From DASQVO01 sp035640715 (GTDB lineage Bacteria; Actinomycetota; Actinomycetes; Streptosporangiales; Streptosporangiaceae): 9,685 nt of DNA. Position 1 is the stretch's first letter. Every line of letters starts with the position of its first letter. Of the stretch, positions 6,986 to 9,685 are shown piece by piece. The notes under the pieces were generated by a model. It saw only the letters and a list, made by a program, of their open reading frames with translations, did no database searches and was not told the origin of the DNA. The position numbers were made by a program, and so were the translations under genes. The stretch covers positions 1-9,685 of the forward strand of contig DASQVO010000323.1 of the NCBI GenBank assembly GCA_035640715.1, given 5' to 3'.

Positions 6986-8521
6986 ATGACAGCATTCTTC
7001 AGCGAGCGGCCGGATGTCATGGATCCCGCACCCGTGCCGAACGGGCACGGCGGCCCCAGCGGGCCGCACGGGCCGGCCGCCGCAGCCGGTGAACTGGACC
7101 TGGAGGACCGTCAGGCACTGCGCCGGGTAGCGGGCCTGTCCACCGAGCTCCAGGACGTCACCGAGGTTGAGTACCGCTCCCTTCGCCTGGAGCAGGTCGT
7201 CCTGATCGGCGTCTGGGCCGACGGCAGCCTCGCCAGCGCCGAGAACTCGCTGCGGGAGCTCAGCCGACTCGCCGAAACCGCCGGATCGCGGGTTCTCGAG
7301 GGCCTCATCCAGCGGCGCGGCCGCCCGGATCCGGCCACGTACGTCGGCGCGGGCAAGGCCGCCGAACTGGCTGACATCGTGGTATCCGCCGGGGCGGACA
7401 CGGTGATCTGCGACGGCGAGCTCACACCCAGCCAGCTGCGCCGCCTTGAGAGCGTCATCAAAGTCAAGGTCATTGACCGCACCGCGCTGATCCTCGACAT
7501 CTTCGCCCAGCACGCCCGCAGCAGGGAAGGCAAGGCGCAGGTCGAGCTGGCGCAGCTTGAGTACATGCTGCCCAGGCTCCGCGGCTGGGGCGAGTCGATG
7601 TCCCGGCAGGCGGGCGGCCGGGTCGCGGGCGGCGGCGGGATCGGGACCCGCGGCCCCGGCGAGACCAAGATCGAGACCGACCGGCGCCGGATCCGCACCC
7701 GGATGGCCAGGCTCCGGCGGGAGATCGCCGAAATGTCAACGGGACGGCAGGTTCAGCGCGGGCGGCGCCGCCGCCGTGACATCCCCTCCGTGGTCATCGC
7801 CGGGTACACCAACGCCGGCAAGTCCAGCCTGCTGAACCGGCTGACCGGAGCAGGCGTCCTGGTGGAGGACGCGCTGTTCGCCACCCTCGACCCGGCCGTG
7901 CGCCGGGCGCGGACGCCGTCGGGCCGGGCGCTTACCCTCACCGACACCGTGGGGTTCGTCCGGCACCTGCCGCACCAGCTGGTCGAGGCGTTCCGGTCCA
8001 CCCTTGAGGAGGCGGCCGACGCCGACCTGATCCTGCATGTGGTAGACGGGTCCGATCCGGACCCGCAGGCGCAGGTAGCGGCGGTGCGCGGGGTTCTCGC
8101 CGAGATCGGCGCGGCTAACGTGCCGGAACTGATCGTCATCAACAAGTCCGATGCGGCGGACCCGATCACGGTGGAGGGCCTGCGGCTGCGTGAGCCGGGC
8201 TGTGTCCTTGTCTCCGCGCGGACCGGGCAGGGGCTTGACGCACTGCGGGACGCTCTCGAAGCCGCCCTGCCGCGGCGCGACCGTGAGGTGCGGGCACTCG
8301 TGCCGTACAGCCGCGGTGACCTGGTGGCGCGGGCCCACGAGGAGGGCGAGGTGCTGCACGTCGGTCACGGTGCCGAGGGAACGGCGCTGCAGGCCCGTGT
8401 CCCGCCGGCTCTGGCGGCCGAGCTCGAGCGGTTCGCGGTTACCCCGTGCCTGGACGGGTTCCCGCCCCTTGACGGGACACCGGTCGCCACTACCGCCTTC
8501 GCCGGCCGGGCCGCCACCTGA
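6986..8521 (+). CDS. hflX: ribosome-splitting GTPase HflX
   Basis: With the ATG at 6986 the protein has 511 residues. The HflX N-terminal domain (about 68-256) includes LIQRRGRPDPATYVGAGKA, VIDRTALILDIFAQHARSRE and the glycine-rich linker ending GTRGPGETKIETDRRRI. The GTPase domain has G1 GYTNAGKSS (273-281), G2 FATLDP (298-303), G3 DTVGF (320-324), G4 NKSD (386-389) and G5 SARTG (410-414). By family, HflX binds the 50S subunit and splits stalled or hibernating 70S ribosomes; mycobacterial homologues affect macrolide and lincosamide tolerance. The start is uncertain. GGAGGA (6978-6983) precedes the ATG at 6986 by only 2 nt, which is unusually close. The frame is also open from a GTG at 6914, and an ATG at 7019 is possible; all three lie before the conserved region. 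The last 25 or so residues (PCLDGFPPLDG onward) extend beyond the family core and are rich in Pro, Gly and Ala. Confidence 0.95.
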   Translation: MTAFFSERPDVMDPAPVPNGHGGPSGPHGPAAAAGELDLEDRQALRRVAGLSTELQDVTEVEYRSLRLEQVVLIGVWADGSLASAENSLRELSRLAETAGSRVLEGLIQRRGRPDPATYVGAGKAAELADIVVSAGADTVICDGELTPSQLRRLESVIKVKVIDRTALILDIFAQHARSREGKAQVELAQLEYMLPRLRGWGESMSRQAGGRVAGGGGIGTRGPGETKIETDRRRIRTRMARLRREIAEMSTGRQVQRGRRRRRDIPSVVIAGYTNAGKSSLLNRLTGAGVLVEDALFATLDPAVRRARTPSGRALTLTDTVGFVRHLPHQLVEAFRSTLEEAADADLILHVVDGSDPDPQAQVAAVRGVLAEIGAANVPELIVINKSDAADPITVEGLRLREPGCVLVSARTGQGLDALRDALEAALPRRDREVRALVPYSRGDLVARAHEEGEVLHVGHGAEGTALQARVPPALAAELERFAVTPCLDGFPPLDGTPVATTAFAGRAAT

Positions 8522-8530
8522 ATCCAGCTC

Positions 8531-8582
8531 GCTGCCCCCGCAGCGGGATGATCGGCCGGGTCGTGCTTCCCTGCGGGGGAGC
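8531..8582 (+). terminator. probable hflX terminator hairpin
   Basis: Ten bases after the hflX stop, CCCCCGCAG (8535-8543) pairs with CTGCGGGGG (8571-8579). Extra pairs on both sides (GCT/AGC outside with one bulged base, GG/CC inside) give about 14 bp of GC-rich stem. There is no T-run, which is common for actinobacterial terminators. The loop is long (about 20 nt) and contains ATCGGCCGG. Confidence 0.5.
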
Positions 8583-8596
8583 GGCGGGGGCGCCGC
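8581..8596 (+). terminator. second GC-rich hairpin after hflX
   Basis: GCGGCG (8581-8586) and CGCCGC (8591-8596) form a perfect 6-bp stem with a GGGG loop, directly behind the first hairpin. It may act as a back-up terminator, or compete with the outer pairs of the first hairpin, because two bases are shared. Confidence 0.45.
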
Positions 8597-8602
8597 TCAG
8601 CC

Positions 8603-8618
8603 TGTTCACAATTGAACA
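8603..8618. repeat. 16-bp inverted repeat, operator-like
   Basis: TGTTCA-CAAT-TGAACA has perfect 6-bp arms around 4 bases. It stands out as AT-rich sequence between the GC-rich terminator hairpins and the following GC-rich segment. It could be a repressor site. As an RNA hairpin it would be weak, although AAAAG follows. Confidence 0.35.
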
Positions 8619-8791
8619 AAAGATTGCCAGTATGGCCCGCTAGAGGCGGCGGCGCACCCGGCAGCTATGCGGTCGCACCCACTGGCCGTGCATATGCATT
8701 CCGTTAGCATCCGCGCGTGGCGTGCGTTCCGGGTGCCGCCTGCATTGCACGGGGAGAGGCCCACGGCGTCGGCGGGGAAGGCGCGGAGCGT

Positions 8792-8950
8792 CCCTGAGGC
8801 GGTACGCCATGAGGGCACGTGCGTGCGTACCGGCTGACGACGGTGCGCAGCCGGTATGGCGGCCCGGCGGGTCTGTGTGCAGCGCATGTACGTGCATAAA
8901 CGTTCGCGGCATCGGCAGGGGCGCCGCCCCCGGCAGTCACTCTTTGTGAC
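8792..8950. ncRNA. candidate structured RNA: four consecutive stem-loops
   Basis: Four hairpins follow one another. (1) CCCT-GA-GGCG-GTA-CGCC-ATG-AGGG at 8792-8815. (2) TACCGGCTG (8828-8836) with CAGCCGGTA (8848-8856), a perfect 9-bp stem with possible inner and outer extensions. (3) GGGGC-GCC-GCCCC at 8918-8930. (4) GTCAC-TCTTT-GTGAC at 8936-8950. No RNA family is recognised, the strand cannot be decided and no promoter is certain, so calling it an RNA is a hypothesis based on the hairpin density. Confidence 0.25.
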
Positions 8951-9163
8951 AATATCAGTTCCCCAGCCAACGAGCCGATAAGGGGATATTATCGTCTTGT
9001 GATCTGCGCGAGATGTTGGCGATTGTGTTAGGAGACCGGATTTTCCGATTTTCCCAGCATTACCTGCAATGTTTGCGCTCTCTGGCACAGAAGGCCGTGC
9101 ACTGTCGGCAGTCCCTGTGCGTTACTGTCCTTTCTCCCAGGCGCATAAAGCATTTGCTCCCGG

Positions 9164-9177
9164 CTACTGATGAGTAG
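9164..9177. repeat. 14-bp inverted repeat
   Basis: CTACT-GATG-AGTAG is a perfect 5-bp inverted repeat with a 4-nt centre in the less GC-rich part of the gene-free region. It could be a small hairpin or a protein site; no neighbour suggests which. Confidence 0.3.
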
Positions 9178-9233
9178 TTACCGTTCCGCCGGGGTGCTCT
9201 GTGTTACTGTCGCTCCGGACCACGCAGTGCGGG

Positions 9234-9251
9234 ATGCAAGTGCAGTTGCAT
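9234..9251. repeat. 18-bp inverted repeat
   Basis: ATGCAA (9234-9239) and TTGCAT (9246-9251) are perfect arms around GTGCAG. The length suits a dimeric regulator or a short hairpin. It is about 330 bp upstream of the likely hutI start. Confidence 0.3.
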
Positions 9252-9365
9252 GTTCTCTTTGCTGTGCGTTGCCGCGCATGCGCAGAACCGGAGGTGAGAG
9301 GCCTGCCGCCTCGGCCTTTGACCGCAGGCGAGCGGGGTCTTGCGGCACCCTGAGAAAGGGCTGTG

Positions 9366-9376
9366 TTTTGCCAAAA
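9366..9376. repeat. 11-bp palindrome
   Basis: TTTTG-C-CAAAA is a perfect palindrome with a single central base. Such AT runs are rare in this GC-rich DNA, which is why it is listed. It lies about 205 bp before the likely hutI start; a role as operator is only possible, not shown. Confidence 0.25.
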
Positions 9377-9504
9377 GCCTTGTACGAGGTCGTTGGGTGC
9401 AATACGGTAACTGGAACCGATATCTTGGTTGGTGCATGCGCCCGCGAAGCCGTAAGGTAAGCGCGCGATCCGCGCCCGCAGTACGTGCCGACATGTGCGC
9501 CGGT

Positions 9505-9541
9505 CATACGACTTGTGGCAGGTGACCACTCATGACGTATG
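9505..9541. promoter_or_regulatory. inverted repeat in the putative hutI promoter
   Basis: CATACG (9505-9510) and CGTATG (9536-9541) are inverted arms 31 bp apart, about three helical turns, with TTGTGG (9513-9518) between them as a poor -35 candidate and TATGGG (9538-9543) as a poor -10. GGGG (9541-9544) and CCCC (9551-9554) could form a small hairpin just downstream. Confidence 0.2.
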
Positions 9542-9581
9542 GGGCCATCACCCCTGGTTCCCGATGTGTAGGGGTTTACCG

Positions 9582-9685
9582 TTGACTGTCCGTTTGATGA
9601 CCAACATCGGCCGGCTGTGGACGGGGTCTGAGATCCTGAGCAACGCGGCAATCCTCACTAAGGATGAGCGGATCGCCTGGGTGGG
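9582..9685 (+). CDS. hutI: probable imidazolonepropionase HutI, N-terminal fragment
   Basis: The frame runs open to the right edge and reads TNIGRLWTG, then SNAAILTKDERIAWVG. This is the typical start of imidazolonepropionase and related metal-dependent amidohydrolases: a first beta strand ending in TNIG-x-L, then AA-[IVL]-x-x-x-x-x-[RK]-[IV]-A-W-V-G. In histidine degradation HutI opens imidazolonepropionate to N-formimino-glutamate. The start is chosen as TTG 9582 because AGGGG (9570-9574) lies 7 nt upstream and the resulting beginning, MTVRLMTNIG, fits the family. An ATG at 9597 (giving MTNIG) and an ATG at 9564 are in the same frame. Only about 34 codons are visible and no metal-binding histidine is reached, so another amidohydrolase is possible. 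Confidence 0.6.
   Translation, partial: MTVRLMTNIGRLWTGSEILSNAAILTKDERIAWV

Larger units (their letters stand above)
8597..9581. other. gene-free region between hflX and hutI
   Basis: Nearly 1 kb has no open frame that I would call a gene. The longest frames (8606-9088 minus, 9178-9651 minus) are rich in Cys, His and Arg with no recognisable motif. The left half is GC-rich and packed with inverted repeats and alternating purine-pyrimidine runs; the right half (from about 8950) is clearly less GC-rich than the flanking genes and contains more stops. No tRNA T-loop, rRNA or transposase signature was seen. It may hold a structured RNA, regulatory sites for hutI, or decayed DNA. Confidence 0.6.

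Noticed and set aside
8606..9088. 160-codon open frame on the minus strand in the gene-free region
   Set aside because: It has no domain, an odd composition rich in Cys, Arg and Thr, no good ribosome binding site, and overlaps strong hairpins. It could still be checked by BLASTP.
9013..9177. 54-codon plus-strand frame from ATG 9013 (MLAIVLGDRIF...)
   Set aside because: It reads somewhat like a protein but has no clear Shine-Dalgarno site and no family I recognise, and its length is compatible with chance.
8522..9581. tRNA or other standard RNA gene
   Set aside because: No T-loop consensus (GGTTCGAATCC-like) or acceptor pairing was found on either strand by eye.
9178..9651. 157-codon minus-strand frame overlapping the hutI start
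   Set aside because: It covers the HutI N-terminus in antisense and has no recognisable motif.
1..9685. CRISPR array, insertion sequence or phage attachment site
   Set aside because: No series of regularly spaced identical repeats, no transposase or integrase motifs, and no terminal inverted repeats with target duplications were seen.

Overview
The window looks like chromosomal DNA of a high-GC Gram-positive bacterium (Actinomycetota). The genes are strongly GC-rich with G or C at most third codon positions. There are GTG and probably TTG starts and 4-nt start/stop overlaps. HflX and HelD have the form usual in actinomycetes. I cannot place it to genus; a streptomycete or streptosporangial relative is a guess.

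Layout: Left third (1-3975), all on the minus strand and read right to left: malate synthase A (aceB, 2365-3975), the FAD subunit of glycolate oxidase (glcD, 890-2368, overlapping aceB by 4 nt), and the second FAD-domain subunit (glcE, from 838 off the left edge). Together they form an operon for glycolate -> glyoxylate -> malate, with acetyl-CoA consumed in the second step. The iron-sulfur subunit GlcF is not in the window and would be expected just off the left edge. A divergent intergenic region (3976-4505) holds a clear ribosome binding site for aceB, a 14-bp palindrome that could be its operator, and an AT-rich promoter-like stretch in front of the next gene.

Middle (4506-8521), plus strand: a HelD-family RNA polymerase recycling ATPase, then, after a gap of about 170 bp containing repeats, the ribosome-splitting GTPase HflX. 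One clears stalled RNA polymerase and the other clears stalled ribosomes. Two hairpins just after hflX probably end transcription.

Right (8522-9581): about 1.06 kb with no credible protein gene but several inverted repeats. These include four consecutive stem-loops at 8792-8950, alternating purine-pyrimidine tracts, and a 10-mer also found in the aceB/helD intergenic region. This is the least explained part of the window and a candidate for an unannotated structured RNA or regulatory region. At the right edge (from about 9582, plus strand) starts a protein whose first residues look like imidazolonepropionase (HutI, histidine degradation), cut by the window end.

No transposase, CRISPR array, tRNA, rRNA or phage gene was recognised. 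All calls rest on reading the sequence; no alignment or folding program was run.
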